This document shows, in pieces, positions 38,259 through 50,806 of a DNA stretch of 64,000 nt (its first letter is position 1; each line of letters starts with the position of its first letter). The notes below the pieces were generated by a model. The model was given only the letters and a program-made list of their open reading frames with translations. It made no database searches and was not told where the DNA came from. Source of the stretch: Garcia nutans (taxonomy: Eukaryota > Streptophyta > Magnoliopsida > Malpighiales > Euphorbiaceae); contig CANTUV010000026.1 in assembly GCA_947685225.1 (NCBI GenBank), forward strand, positions 56,753,501 through 56,817,500. Reading direction: 5' to 3'. A program made the position numbers and the translations under genes.

Positions 38259-39834
38259 TGACTTTTAAAGTGACGTATAGCTTATTTGTATCTTTCTTTC
38301 CATTTTGGGCTTTGAATAATTAAATTCCCTTCTAAAGGGCCTATTGTTTCTTTTTTTTTATGCTATTTTGTTTTAAAATTAAATTCAAATTGTTTGGCCC
38401 ATATTTGCTTTTGACTCATCTTGAATTCTACTTGAGGGTGATGTATTTAGATCTGTTCAAGTGACCTGATATAAATTAATAAAAGTTATATATTTATTTT
38501 CAGCTTATTAGATATATAATTAAATTCTTAATTTTGTGCACTTTTTGTATTATTTTTATTTTTATATTAAATTTCTATATTAATTTGAAATTTTAATTAA
38601 TTATAACTCTATCATCAGTTATAATTATAAAAAAAATATTAATTAGAAGACAAAAAAAAAACTAAATTTATTCTTAAACTTATTTTGTCCAATTATTGAT
38701 TTAATTTTTAAAATTTCGATTATAATTAATTAACTCTTTGACTATATGCATTTGATCAGTTGGGTTAATAATTTAATTAATTATTAGTGTTTATTGAATT
38801 TAGAAAGTTTAATAACCTAATTAATTTTTATCAAAATTTCAAATATTAAATTAATAGTCCAATGAAATAAATTTTAAAACTAACTTTATTCTATTCTTTA
38901 AATTAATATGAAAATAACAATACTATTCTTATTTTCAAATTCAAAAGTTATTATTCTCAACTATATACATAAATCTTAATTTTAAATTAATTAGAGAAAT
39001 TAGATTATTATAAATTTTCAATTCCTACTTCTCATTAATTCTCTCTCTTTCTCCTTTTATTTTTTTTAAAAAAAATATTTTGTCATTTATTTAGCCAAAC
39101 TTTAAGATGCATGTTGAATTATTTTCTAAATATTTAGTCGTCAGCATCAAATGCTATCAATTAGAGTAGTGAACTTCTTTAATCAACAAACCAAGCCCAA
39201 TTCTTGAAATTTCCATGTACAATCTTTTGCGTATGAGAAAATGACATTACCACATTGGTATTTTAAATTTTATGAACAAAGGGATGTAATCTAGAAATTT
39301 CTGGGAGCAGCCAAAAACAATAACACCGTCTGGTTATATGAAATTCAAATAAGTAAATAAAATAAATTAACTCATATTATAGTAGAAATGAAATTAACTA
39401 AAATCAACTTATACTATATATAGTTCATGTAAAGAAATTTTTTTAGTGGGTTTAATTTGACTTTTTGGTAAAACGAATTCTGCCTAATAAATTGTTCTAT
39501 AAATACCTTTCATAATAAATACCTTTCATAATAAATAGTGATATATACTAATTTATATCTTTAACTAATCCATTAGTAGAAAGACCGTAAAAGAGCAATT
39601 TTGTCTAAAATTTGAATTTAATACCATATTTTCAGAATTATAAAAAGACAAAAAAAAAAAGCTACGGTATATATAAAATTGTATATTTAACGTGTTGTTT
39701 CTATGTTTAAATGTAAAATAAATTTATATTTTCACAGAAGTGATAATCATATATTTAGCGCATTGTTTCTATGTTTTTGCATATTTCAGAGTTTTGCTTC
39801 TCAATAATTTCTCTGAAATTTATTGAGTAAAAAA
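38259..39834. other. AT-rich spacer
   Basis: 3' flank of the O-methyltransferase gene, then AT-rich sequence. A short direct repeat (CCTTTCATAATAAAT, twice near 39508-39535) is all that stands out. Confidence 0.5.
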
Positions 39835-40449
39835 TGATTTTGAGAATTAAAACCACGAGGACTCTGGTGGTAGCAGTTCCTCTCTTTTTCCAGGCACTCC
39901 ACTCATGTAATAGACATGGCAGTAAATGAGATAAACAAATTCCAAGACCAGAAGTAAGTATTTATACCCAACATTTGCCACGAGTAAGCTCAATAAAAAA
40001 AAAAAATTGCCGCGACAAGTAGAAACCGCGCCATCAGAATTAGTGGATAATTTTGTAGACCGTATTTTTGTAATTTTTAAGAAGAAAATAGTATTTTTGT
40101 AAATTTATTATTTGTGTAGTATTTTTATAATTTTTTATTCTTTTTAGGTTATTTATGTAAATCTCCCAATTTTTTTAACTGGCAAATTAATAATTTATAT
40201 GTCGCAGTATTCCAGTATTATCCCGGAGCTCACAACGTGTTTAAAGTGAACGGAACTGGGTTCCAGAACTGCATCAGGCCACCGGCAATTGAGGCATTAA
40301 CCTCCGGAAATGATACAATAGTTTTGGCAACTCCCGGAAGAAAATGGTACATCTGCGGAGTTGGGAAGCACTGCGAGAAAGGGATGAAGCTATTTTTAAC
40401 AGTGTTACCACCTGCTAAAGCACCTTATCATAAGCCATATAATCCATAA
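39835..40449 (+). pseudogene. Broken phytocyanin (blue copper protein) gene
   Basis: 40207-40449 is a clean second exon. After a GTCGCAG acceptor it reads V-FQYYPGAHNVFKVNG, then FQNCIRPP, NDTIVLATPGRKWYICG and KHCEKGMKL, and ends NP-stop. Copper ligands His, Cys, His and axial Met are all present, as in uclacyanin/plantacyanin types. The expected first exon with signal peptide and GW...NY..WA...F.VGD is absent upstream. A possible signal-peptide relic (MILRIKTTRTLVVAVPLFFQ) starts at 39835 but runs to a stop without the cupredoxin N-terminal half. The intervening bases include TTTTTGTAATTTTT-type repeat sequence. Either exon 1 was destroyed or it was never included in this copy. Confidence 0.7.
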
Positions 40450-42298
40450 GAATATCAACTAATTAAGAGGCTTTAGTGATTTGATTTTCTTTATAAATGA
40501 GAGTGGAATTTCCACTGTTATCATGTTTTTGAATAATTAGAAGTGCTTGAAATCTTTGTATTGTTTGTAAGGTGTTTATGTAGTAATTTCTTCAAAAGGT
40601 AATTTCTTCAAAAGGTAATCAGTAGATATAGTGTCATTAGTTGTGCATTAATGATACTTTGGTTTGATCTTTATGTCCTAAACCTTGGAATGATGCCTAC
40701 TTAATCAATTAGCTGTTTTCTTTTAATTTTTTTTCTCTAAGTATAAAATTTCTTATTTTTATTATGCTTATGTAAATACTATCTTATCTAGGCTAAATAC
40801 GGTAATGAAAATAATAAAATATAAATAAATATTAAATAATTTATATGTAAATTAATAATAATTTTTTTAAAAAATATATAAAATAAAATTTTTATAACAA
40901 TTTCATTGGAACAATATTGATGAATAAATATAATCTTTTTATCTTATAACTGGACACTTTACTGATAAAAAATAAAATTTATACTTATTTTTGTTATAAA
41001 AAATTATGAATTCTATAAAAATAGAAAAAACAAAAAATATAGAAATTGAAGTGAACTTTTTTAAATAAAAAAAATGTGAGTATAAAGATTTATAAAGATT
41101 TATATTGAAATTATTATTAATATAAATATTATTATTATATAAATTATAATTAATTTATTAGAAAAATTAAAAATCATATTTTTTATTATTTCAATTTTAA
41201 AATTTCTAAAAAATATAAATAAATAAATAAATTATAGATGTATAATTAATTTGTTTGAAATTTCAAAAGTAATAATTTTTTTTTATTTTTTATTTTTTAA
41301 AAAAATATATAAATTAATCATTTTTATAAATAAATTATTTAATTTATAATTAATTTATTATGAAGATTAAGAGTCATATTTTTTTAAACTTTTTAAATTT
41401 ATAAAATATATATATATAATTCAATCAATATTATTTAATGAAATTAATATGTCATTAATTTATAAAAAATTAAAAGTCACAAATATAATTTATTTAATTA
41501 ATATTATAAAATTATATTAATATGTAATTATTTAATAGAAAATTAAAAATACAAATATAATAATTATTAAATTTTAAATTTTACGTAAATTATTAAAATT
41601 AAATAAAAATTAATTAAAAAATTAATTTTTTTAAAAAAAATTAATGATATGTCATTCTTAAAAACTTTTCTTCAATCCTTAGCTTTTATACATAGATATA
41701 TTATACATTATTTATATTTATTTAAAAATAATAAATAATTATTAACATATTAAGTATTGTAGCAATTTAGAGTATAATATTATATATTTGACATACTAAC
41801 AATATATGTCAGATATTAATTTGAGTTTATTATATGACTAACTTACAAACACATAACTACAACTAATAACTATATATTTATAAGTTAAACTAATTAAGAA
41901 AATTGAGAATATCCTTGAGAATGTTTAAATAAGGTTAATGAACAACTATGTTCTTATATAATAATGCCAGCTTAGATAATTAGAGAGGCATATAATTTGA
42001 TTCAATAATGTTTGGTTTCAAATGTTCCATTTGGACTAACTGACGTACGTGAATTTCTTGGATGCTCAATTAGCCGGCCATATCAGAATATCTGTGAAAA
42101 TTCAACCCCCACATTCCAAGTCAGTCCACCATAGGCAATAAAAAATTTGTTCCAAAGGAATAGATATTTGAGTCAAATCGATGAGTGTAATAAATAAAAA
42201 TATCAAAATATAAGTAATTTTTATTTTTTAAAAAATAAATAAATTAATTTTAATAATAATAATGAGTATATATTAATATTAAAAAATATAAAAATATT
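40450..42298. other. AT-rich spacer before the transposon nest
   Basis: No gene or recognisable element. Homopurine and TA-rich low-complexity sequence up to the first bases of LTR element B. Confidence 0.5.
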
Positions 42299-42305
42299 TG
42301 ATACA

Positions 42306-42644
42306 TGATATGCTACAAGCACTTTTACTGAGCTCTTAGCTCGAGCTCTTATATCGAGCTCATGGTCCAGCATACACTTTTTTGACACAATCACAAATCA
42401 CATTGATAATATCTCCTTCCATCGCCTATAAATAGGGGATCATCTCCATAGATAAAAGGATCCGATTCTCTATTTCACTCTCTTTTTACTCAGAGCAACC
42501 AATCTATTACTTAGGCATCGGAGCTTTCTCCTGAGGAGTCCGATTCTCTCTCTCTTGTATTGCAGGTATAGGAGAGCTATAATAACAAATATGCCGAACT
42601 CGAGCTATAGAGTTAGGACAGCCCCTGAGGAAGTACCGTCATCA
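42306..42644 (+). repeat. 5' LTR of element A
   Basis: 339 bp, with a TATA-like CCTATAAATAGG near 42424. Pairs with 50807-51130. Confidence 0.8.
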
Positions 42645-42764
42645 TTGGTGCGGTGAGCGTGGAAAGACTATTCCCTAGCAAAGGTAATAAAACTTCAGGT
42701 ACATCTTATAGCTCTTGCAAGAAAAGCATTCTAAACGTTCCTTGATTTAACATTTCTCAGCTCA

Positions 42765-43035
42765 ATGTGCCTCGTCGCCGAGCTAATTGCACTCTGACCG
42801 TGCATATGCACCCTAGTCGCACCTAGCTAATCATACTCTGACTGTACATATGCGCCCTAGTTGCTCCAAGCTAATCGCACTCTGACCGTGTATACGAGCC
42901 ACAGTCGCATCGAGCTAATCACACTTTAACAATGCATAAGCGCCCTAGTCGCGCACCAAGTGTAAGCACCTTAGTCGCGCACAGAGCTTATAACACTTCA
43001 ATCGTGCATCTTACAGCGCCCTGGTTTAGCACCGA
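42765..43035 (+). repeat. ~45-bp tandem repeats behind the element A primer site
   Basis: Four to five units of the form GAGCTAATCGCACTCTGACC, GTGCATATGCGCC and CTAGTCGCACC in series, degrading rightward. The core CACTCTGACCGTGCA also recurs in element B (51925-52180). Confidence 0.8.
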
Positions 43036-43390
43036 GTTTTTAGCTCATTTCTTATACTATAGCTCATCGACTAAGCAATCAATTATTATTTTTCATATTG
43101 TAATAAGAAGCAATATTATGCACACATTAACACATCAAACTAAATGAATTGAACTCGTCATGAGCAAACAAGTTAATAACAACTATGAATTAACCTAGAA
43201 TTGAGCAATAAAAGAAGTCTTATTTTGTTTGTAATACCGAACTATTTAGCACCTTCTCGCACATTTGTCTTATTTTATTTATTATACCGCACTGTTTAAT
43301 ATTTTCTCATGTACCATTTTGCTTATAGTGCCTGTGTTTATTGAGCGACGACGTTACGACTAATTTACGATAAATTAGCAAAAAATGTGT

Positions 43391-43863
43391 TTATTTTCTA
43401 TTTTAAAGTAATTGGTCGCTAATTAGTCGCTAAATGGCTCGCTGATTTGCGAGAAAAATAGTTAGTCGCAGAATTATCGCTAATTTGCGAGAATATAGCG
43501 ACCGATTAGCGAGAAATTAATTTGATTTTCTATTTTAAAGTAATTGGTCACTAATTAGTCGCTAAATGGCTCGCTGATTTGCGAGAAAAATAGTTAATGG
43601 CAGATTAGTCGTTAATTTGCAAGAATATAGCGATCAATTAGCGAAAAATTAATTTTATTTTCTATTTTAAAGTAATTGGTCGCTAAATGGCTCGTTGATT
43701 TGCCAGAAAAATAGTTAGTCGCAGAATTATCGTTAATTTGCGAGAATATAGCGACCAATTAGTGAGAAATTAATTTTATTTTCTATTTTAAAGTAATTGG
43801 TCGCTAATTGGTATGGCTCGCTGATTTGCGAGAAAAATAGTTAGTCGCAGATTAGTCGCTAAT
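43391..43863 (+). repeat. Four ~130-bp tandem units rich in GTCGC/GCGAC
   Basis: Each unit starts TTTTCTATTTTAAAGTAATT and continues GGTCGCTAATTAGTCGC, TGGCTCGCTGATTTGCGAG and ATAGCGACC. Starts are near 43391, 43522, 43655 and 43775. This style of subterminal repeat is typical of CACTA elements. Confidence 0.8.
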
Positions 43864-44880
43864 TTATTTAGCACATAATATAATATAATGTATAAGTATT
43901 ACAAAAACTGAAAGGTACTTGCAACAGTTTTACCTTAGAGAGAGATTTTCTGCGCAAATATAATGCAAAATTCAAGTAAAATAAAAAAAGTTTAGAAAAG
44001 ATACTGACTCGCCTCGGTCTTAAAGCCCATATATCGAACGGGATTTCTTCAAAATCTTCTAAAAAAATAAAAATATTTTTAAAAATATTCATTTTTCTTT
44101 TTAATTTAAAAAATATCCTTTATTTAATTTTTAATTTTAAAAATACTTCAAGTATATTTTAAATATATATTTGATATATTAAAAATATATTCATTTTTTA
44201 AAAATATATATTAGATATATATTTAATATATTAAAAATACATAAAAAAAAATACATAATATTAAAAAAGGAGTTTCTTTAAAATTATTCTAAGAAATAAA
44301 AATATTTTTTAAAATATATATTTTTCTTTTTCAATTTCAAAAATACTCTTTTTTAATTTTTAATTTTAAAAATACTCCTTTTAAAAGTATATTTTGAATA
44401 AACATTTAATATATTAAATATATATTTAATTTTTAAAAGTATATATTAAATATATTTTTAGTATATTAAAAATATTAAAAAATATAAAATATTTTAAAAA
44501 AGTTAAAAAATATATTATGCAGCGTAAATTTCTCAAAAAAAAATTTAAAAAAAATGTGTTATATGGTATATATTTATTGTTAAATTATATTATTATGAAA
44601 ATTTTTATAAGTGATTATTTATTTTAACTTAAATACTTTGTTATTATTGTTAAAAGAGATTATCTTATTATATTAATGGTAATGTAACTTAAAATTTCAA
44701 CACTTTGCACATCTAATTAATGAAAAAAGAAAAAAGCTAAAATTTTCGAATAATTTTTATTTTTATTAAAAAAATTCTTTTCAATTTAATAACTTGCAAT
44801 CTTCTTCTTCTTCTTTTTTTTTCCCTTTAAATAAAAATCTTGAGTAGTGCCACTGCAACCCTCGACATGTGTAAACACCA
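43864..44880. other. AT-rich stretch inside the CACTA-type element
   Basis: A short AT-rich direct repetition is visible: TTTTCTTTTTAATTT-type blocks at ~44093 and ~44325, each followed by AAAAATACT-type words and ATATTAAA runs. No gene seen. Confidence 0.5.
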
Positions 44881-44946
44881 TGGGCAAGGGACGATATTAA
44901 GCAGTTAAAGTATTGGATTTGGACTTTAGAAGGCTAATGGACTTTA

Positions 44947-45043
44947 GGCCCAAAAAGAATTTAGTCAGATACTGATACAGATTTTGACCCGACTCGAATG
45001 CATATTATCCTGAAGCCCTAAATTATTTTCGAACGAACCCTAA
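44947..45043 (+). promoter_or_regulatory. Site II and telo-box motifs in the captured Nop56 promoter
   Basis: GGCCCA (site II on the other strand) at 44947-44952 and AACCCTAA (telo-box) at 45036-45043 lie upstream of the Nop56 start. This pairing is characteristic of plant ribosome-biogenesis gene promoters, so the captured piece includes regulatory DNA. Confidence 0.55.
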
Positions 45044-45182
45044 TACCAAAACCCTTTATTCCTCCTCCTTCGTTCTTGCTGCCTTTCTCTTCAGCCGGTA
45101 ACCCACAAAACGGAGGGAAAGACTTTAGCTCAGACTATTTTTGTGCTAAATTATTGGTGTTGTTGATACTTACCTTTGAGCC

Positions 45183-45387
45183 ATGGCGCTGTATTTACTA
45201 TACGAGTCGGCGTCTGGTTACAGTCTTTTTCTGGCTAACGGACTCGATGAAATTGGGCAGAACACTGAGGCTGTTCGCAACTCCATTGCTGATCTCAATC
45301 GTTTTGGCAAAGTGGTTCAGCTAACTGCTTTTCACCCTTTCGAGTCATCTTTGGACGCTTTGAATCAGTGTAACTCGGTCTCTGAAG
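45183..45387 (+). pseudogene. NOP56: Nop56 (box C/D snoRNP core protein) first exon only
   Basis: The frame MALYLLYESASGYSLF...LDEIGQNTEAV...DLNRFGKVV...AFHPFESSLDALNQCNSVSEG is the N-terminus of Nop56, complete to a normal GAAG/GTACAC donor. It has no stops. Nothing matching later Nop56 exons (~470 further residues with the NOSIC/Nop domain) follows anywhere in the window. The next recognisable coding sequence is transposase. Promoter, 5' leader, exon 1 and probably part of intron 1 are therefore present as a fragment. Two explanations fit: transduplication by the CACTA-type element that appears to surround it, or a real Nop56 gene cut by insertions. Intact reading suggests a recent event. 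Confidence 0.85.
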
Positions 45388-46519
45388 GTACACAACACAA
45401 CCCATCAACGTAAAACTGTGGTTTGAATGCGAGTTTAGTGTCTTGTAGTTTAAGTGCGAATATCCATTTTTGGTTTTAGGACTTTCCAGAAGGTTACCAC
45501 CTTCAGGATTCTGGGTCGAGTATCAACTTACTTTTGCTGGTTTTGGTTGATTGGGGCTTTTTTATGGGCGTTTGATTTTATAGCTTTTTTAAACAATCAA
45601 TCGGGGCCTCCTTAGTCATTGCTTCGGTCTCACATTGTATTAATGGTTGCATTACATAATGTAGGATGTATGCGTCTGGGATTGGTTTCAGCTGTTAATC
45701 CTTCGTTTCATGTTACAAGAAACTAAATATTTACCATTCTTCGTGTATCACTTGCTCTATCTGACTATGTTGTGTTGTCTTTCTATTATTACTATTATTT
45801 TTTATTTATTTATTTATTATCATTAACCTTTTTTTTTTTGTAATTTGGCATAAATGGTAGTCCAATTTTGAGTGAGAATAGTTTTACCAGCATTTTTTGT
45901 ATAACTCTCAACTAAGGTTTTAGTTCATACTATTGGGATACTGTAGGGGACAATGTTGTTGTTATGTGTACTTTGTTGCTTTGCTTTCAAATTTCTAATG
46001 TCATTTTTGTACAATTATTATTAAATATATCTAATTGCTAAGAGGATCCTTTATATACAATCCTAGTTTTTTTTCAAATGCCTTTCAATAAAATTATAAG
46101 AAAATGGATATATTTTTTATAATTTTATCATTTGTATTGACATCACATTAACTCAAATTATTGTATACCCCTCATTGTAAATCCTAAAAGCTCCTCAATT
46201 TATTTACTTCTTTCGTTTTTCACTTTTATAACTCTGGAATAATTTTCATCTTATTTTAATAACTTTACACTCTTTTAATGTTTATAGTTAAAAAAAATAT
46301 GGATTATGAGTTCTACCAAATTTAAGGTAAATATTTAGTGATTTAAAGTAATGTAAATAAGGTTAATCTTCGTTTTATCGGAAGATTAAGCACACATTTG
46401 GATCCATTTCCCAAGAAGCACATAGACAAAGAATGGTAAATTATTAAATTAGCCATTATTATTAGAAAATGTATGTTTTATATACGCAAATTTAATTACC
46501 AAGATATAATTTGACAGAG

Positions 46520-47177
46520 TAAAGAATTGGGACGTGAATTTTTGCTTGGAGAGGTTGTCTTATTTGGTCACACAAGCAAAATCGATAGAAATAAAGTCTT
46601 CATTGATAAGCGCTCCGAGTCAGTTTATGTATGACTTTGTTTCTTCTCAAGTTAATTTAATTTTTTATCCTATTTTAGATTAAATAGTTAAAAATGTAAT
46701 TTGATTTGCATATATCTTTGACAGGAGAAATACCAAGAACTTAAAAATGTCGAGCCTGAGTTGCAGACACTTGAGGCTGAGGAGGATGATATGCCTTCAT
46801 TAACACCATCCCAAATAGAGCTTGAGCGACGCGTGTTTGTGGAGGCTGCTGGTTGCACCGGTAAGACATCTCGTATTTATGGGCTGGGTTCTTCCTCATC
46901 CCATTATTCATGCTATGAACCATCTGGGTCATCATTTTCTGCAACGTCTACTAATCGCAATGACTCTAAGGTATTGGAAACTATGAAAGTATTACAACAA
47001 AAGGTAGAAGAGCAAGCCAAGGTTATAGCATCAATGAATGAAGTTATAGCTAATGTGCGCTCGGTGAATGATGTTTTAGATGATATGCGCTTATTCTTAT
47101 CTGAGCAACGAAGGAAAACAAATGCTCCTCCTGCTCCGGCAAATGACAATGTGGAGGAAGACGATGTTCGTATGTAG
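46520..47177 (+). pseudogene. CACTA (En/Spm) transposase-like C-terminal fragment
   Basis: A first piece reads FGHTSKIDRNKVFIDKRSESVY (shown interrupted: FGHTSKIDRN, then KVFIDKRSESVY), the pattern of the Thr-His...Asp-Arg-Ser...Val-Tyr block of plant CACTA transposases. After a ~95-base intron (GTATGA...TTTGACAG) the second exon at 46725 continues EKYQELKNVEPELQ, then SQIELERRVFVEAAG, SRIYGLGSS and a coiled-coil (VLETMKVLQQKVEEQAKVI), ending VRM-stop at 47175-47177. The N-terminal catalytic region is missing, so it cannot encode a full transposase. Confidence 0.7.
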
Positions 47178-47540
47178 GATATACTTGATAGTTGGTGTTC
47201 TCTTTGTTTGTGTTTGGAGTGTCGGATTATCAAAGTTGTGTTTTCTTTGTTTGTGTTTAGAGTGTCGGATTATTAAAGTTGGTGTTCTCTTTGTTTGTTT
47301 TTGGAGTGTCGGATTATTAAGACCTTATGTGTTCAATATACTTTCTTAAGGGGTAAACTTTACATTCGAATTGTTTATGTATACTTATTGCCACTAATTA
47401 ATAACTTAATTATGAATGTTGTGTTATTTGATTATTATTGTAATGAATGGCTATTTTATAAACAGGTTTGGTTATTATATTTGAAATTCAACAGGTTCTT
47501 GAAAATGTGTAGACAAAAAAAAAATTGGAATACTGGAAAA
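47178..47540. other. Transposase 3' flank with short repeats
   Basis: Three nearly identical ~50-base repeats (GTTCTCTTTGTTTGT...GGAGTGTCGGATTATTAAAG) lie at about 47196-47320, directly after the transposase stop. Confidence 0.65.
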
Positions 47541-48040
47541 ATATAGCCAAACAATTACAAAATTGCGACACAATTGCGACAAAATCAGCGACCAAAGGTG
47601 ACAAAAAAATATTGAATTCTGCGACAAATCAACAACTGAAACAACGAGAAAAATATTGCGACATATTCTGTGACATATCAGCGATAAAATTTAGCGAGCA
47701 AATTAGCGACAAATTCAGCGACTAAATTAACGACCAAAATATCGATGAATTCAACGACCAAAGCTAAATCAGCGACGACTTTCAGCGGGAATAAATAATT
47801 CCCGCCAAAAATGAAAATGTCGTTGAATTTGTCTCTGTTTTGTGGCTGATTTGTCACTAATCAACGACACGCACAATTGGTCGCTGATTTGTCGCTGATT
47901 TTTTAGCGACCAGGATATTACCGTCTGCTCGATTTTTCTCGCTGTTCGTTGCCGATATTGTCGCTATCGTATTTTGGTCGTTGATTTCGTCGTTAATGGT
48001 GTCACAGATTATGTCGCAGATTGCTATTTTTTTTGTAGTG
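47540..48040. repeat. Right subterminal region and TIR of the CACTA-type element
   Basis: Dense AGCGAC, GCGACAAAT and GTCGCTGATTT motifs in both orientations, ending in TTTTTTTTGTAGTG at 48040. It contains a palindrome-like GGGAATAAATAATTCCCGCC near 47788. Confidence 0.75.
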
Positions 48041-50806
48041 ACCAAGCATCTGCACCAAGGCTTATCCAGGAGTCGATCTTAGGTACTCAAGCTCAACCAA
48101 GCCATAGTCAAGCTAACATTATAGACGAAGGGTTTGCACAGCTCCACCAAAGTTTAAGAATCTAATTGGAATGAGAAAGCTAGATCAACTCCCGCTTGAG
48201 CCATAAAGGTAAAAAAGGCTCTTCTAGCAGACGAACTTCAAAACAGGTCGTCTAGCCAACCACTGTGGATAATATCTCGGGCATGTAATTACTTTACAAC
48301 TTTTAATTCATTTTTGTTTTACAAGTTCCTAAAGTGCATGTATAAATTCATATTATAGCAAAGCACGAGGTTGGGTTCGAGTTAATCTCCCCACCATACT
48401 TAACAGATCGCTTGGTACAATAAATCTAAAATGCACAGTGTAACCCCGAGCATGCTATATAACCGTGCCCAAGGCACTATTAACAGAACTTTCTAATGTA
48501 CCTCTCGCCTGAGTAGATTGAATAATCCTCACAAACATATCAACATCACGTAGCAGGAAGAACATTTATTTGAAGTTTGATTTTGACCAAACACTTAGGC
48601 TAATAACAAGAACATATCACAAAAAATATAAAACAAAATACAAGTATTGGACTAAGTTCCAAATGAAGACATTTCATTAATGGAGAAAATTTTATTACAT
48701 AAATAACATGGTCCTTATAATTGTGTAGGCCAAGCATTAACACATCCTATAGCTATTTACAACATTTTAGCCTTAGACCTTGTCGTCTTGAGTCTCATCC
48801 TCTTCATCTTCTTCGCTACCTTCATCTTCGTCTTCATCTGTCTCATGCTAGGAAGCTAGCTTGTCGATGTCTATCTCCAACATCCAGACAGGTCCATGCC
48901 TAGATTTTCCTAATTCAACCGATCCGACATGGTCTTCTGGTAGGCATAGACACCCCGAGTGTAGAGCTTATTGCTCCTCGTCTGCTCGACAGCCAGCCCT
49001 TGCTGGACGGCTTCAAGAGTGTCCTCTGCCAGGCGCAGCTCGTCATTCTTAGATTTTAGAGCTTCCTTTGCCGAGTGTAGCTCTTCACCTTTGACCCTTA
49101 TAATTTCTTTGGCTGAGCCTAATTTCCTAGTCTTCTTCTTTAAGGCTTCTTGAGCATGCTTCTGCTCATCACAAGCGTTATTCAACTCTTCATCTTTGGC
49201 CTTCAAGGACTCCTCTAGTTTGACTTTTCTTGTTTTCTCTTCATTACAGTCCTTGATGGCTCAGTCAAAGTTGGCTCCCATGCCTGCCACTCAGTCCTCT
49301 ATAGTGTATGCGACCTGTGTGACCTGTATAATATTGTTCAGTTACCTTTTTACCGAACATTGAGTATAATTTCTAATACTCTAAGTTATTCCTTACCATG
49401 TGAGACATTATCACCATTTATTTTATGACCTCTGCCGAGCTCTTCAGTGCATTCTTGTACCTCTCTTTTGGGGCAGCTTTGAAGATTTGTTTAAACATTT
49501 TTTGAGGCCTAACATTTGCCATGGAGTACATGGAGTTATACGAGCCCACCAGTTTGTCATTAACTGCTTCCATTAGCTAAATCAAGCTATACCAGCGAGC
49601 TAATGGTTCTTCTATGGATAAATTCCCTGCCACCTCGGTTCGGGTCAACCCTTCATCTACCCTTTTGTGGAGTGTAATGTCTTCTACCTCTAAGTGTGGC
49701 CCGATCTCAGGTGTTACTTATGTAGGAAGAGTAGGTCTAGTATCGACTCTTCCTCCCGAGCGGAGCTGATCCCAGTACCCTGCTCATTTGGTTGCCCATG
49801 AGCAGTCCTAGCCTTTTTTCGAGCTCTCTTTTTGGCTTTTTTTTGCCAAGATTTTTAGCTCCTTGCCTACTGATTCCGAACATGACTCTGTAAAACCAAG
49901 CCCCAATTCAGTATATTGACATATTGACAAGCAATAACAAAAACTAAGTGTTGAAATATAGTGTATACCTGTTCGGTCTTCTGGCTGAATTTCTTTTGGA
50001 GCTCTTCTAAGGGGGAGGTACTCCTTTATCAAAATTATAACATTCCTTTTTGCTTTCAGAATGTCTTGCTCCACAACATTAAATGTCATGAGCTCCTCCT
50101 CGCTCAGTTTCGCTCTGGTTATTTGTTCGCCACTAGGATTGGCATGCCAAATATTTTGGTAGCTGAACCCCTAGTGATCCACCATAAAAAAATCAGTCTT
50201 TCTAAGATTGATTGAGTCCGATTTTCCTTTGAACATTGCGATCTCAGACTAGCCTTATAAATAGAGAAAGTCTTCATCTGCTCCCGAGCGAATTCTGAGC
50301 ACGCAAAAATCACTCAGCACTAGAGAGGTGGGTGCCACCACGAGCAACCCACACAGAATTTTGAACCCTATGATAGTGCACCATACGTTGGGGCTAAGTT
50401 GGCCAGGTGCTATTTTGTGATAGGTCAGGAACTCTGGAGGAAAGGGGGACTAGTGGTACTACCCGTGCTACCCCTAAATAACCAGATTTTGCCCTCGAGC
50501 TCCATGAGCTCCCTTTTTTCTAGCTTTTCGAGCTCTTATTTTTTGAGTTTTTATTTTTTGAGCTTCTCCCTTAAACTCTACCTTGTGCTTTTCAGGCAGC
50601 TTTGATCGAGCTTGTTTTGGTCCTTTTGAGTTTCAAGTAGTGATAATACCTTACTTACCGGGCTCTCATTCTAAGCCCCGTACTTGAGCCTTGCATATTG
50701 TTATACAACATCTATTTCATAATTCAACATATACACTTTCTATCGAGCTCTTTCGAGCTCCAATGCATGACTTTGACATAAATATCAATAGCTAGAGGGG
50801 GACTAC
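48041..50806 (-). pseudogene. Antisense coding relic in LTR element A
   Basis: Coding-like blocks lie on the minus strand, opposite to the LTR orientation. From the 50.3-kb end, YKASLRSQCSKENRT then FLWWITRGSATKIFGMPIL and KLSEEELMTFNVVEQDIL read like the conserved part of plant 'putative transposon protein' ORFs. SYNSMYSMANVRPQKMFKQI follows near 49.5 kb. 49206-48910 is a highly charged coiled coil (ALKKKTRKLGSAKEII, KSKNDELRLAEDTLEAVQQG). Stops interrupt the reading. Antisense ORFs between pol and the 3' LTR are known in Retand- and Grande-type Ty3/gypsy elements, and this may be one. Confidence 0.55.

Larger units (their letters stand above)
43335..48040. mobile_element. Probable CACTA (En/Spm) element carrying host gene sequence
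   Basis: The right end is a clear CACTA terminus, ...ATTTTTTTTGTAGTG at 48040 (CACTACAAAAAAAAT on the other strand). It is preceded by ~500 bp packed with GCGAC/GTCGC subterminal motifs. The left side has the matching kind of motif array (43391-43863). Inside are a CACTA transposase C-terminal relic (~46520-47177) and a Nop56 promoter plus first exon (~44880-45387). The left CACTA terminus and a matching 3-bp target duplication (ACC follows on the right) were not found, so the left boundary is approximate. Confidence 0.6.

Noticed and set aside
42765..43035. CRISPR-like regular repeats
   Set aside because: The genome is a plant's, the spacers are themselves repeated, and the series belongs to an LTR element leader.
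43312..43334. Possible left CACTA terminus near TATAGTGCC
   Set aside because: It reads as a right-hand end in the wrong orientation, lacks the A-rich continuation and has no matching ACC duplication.
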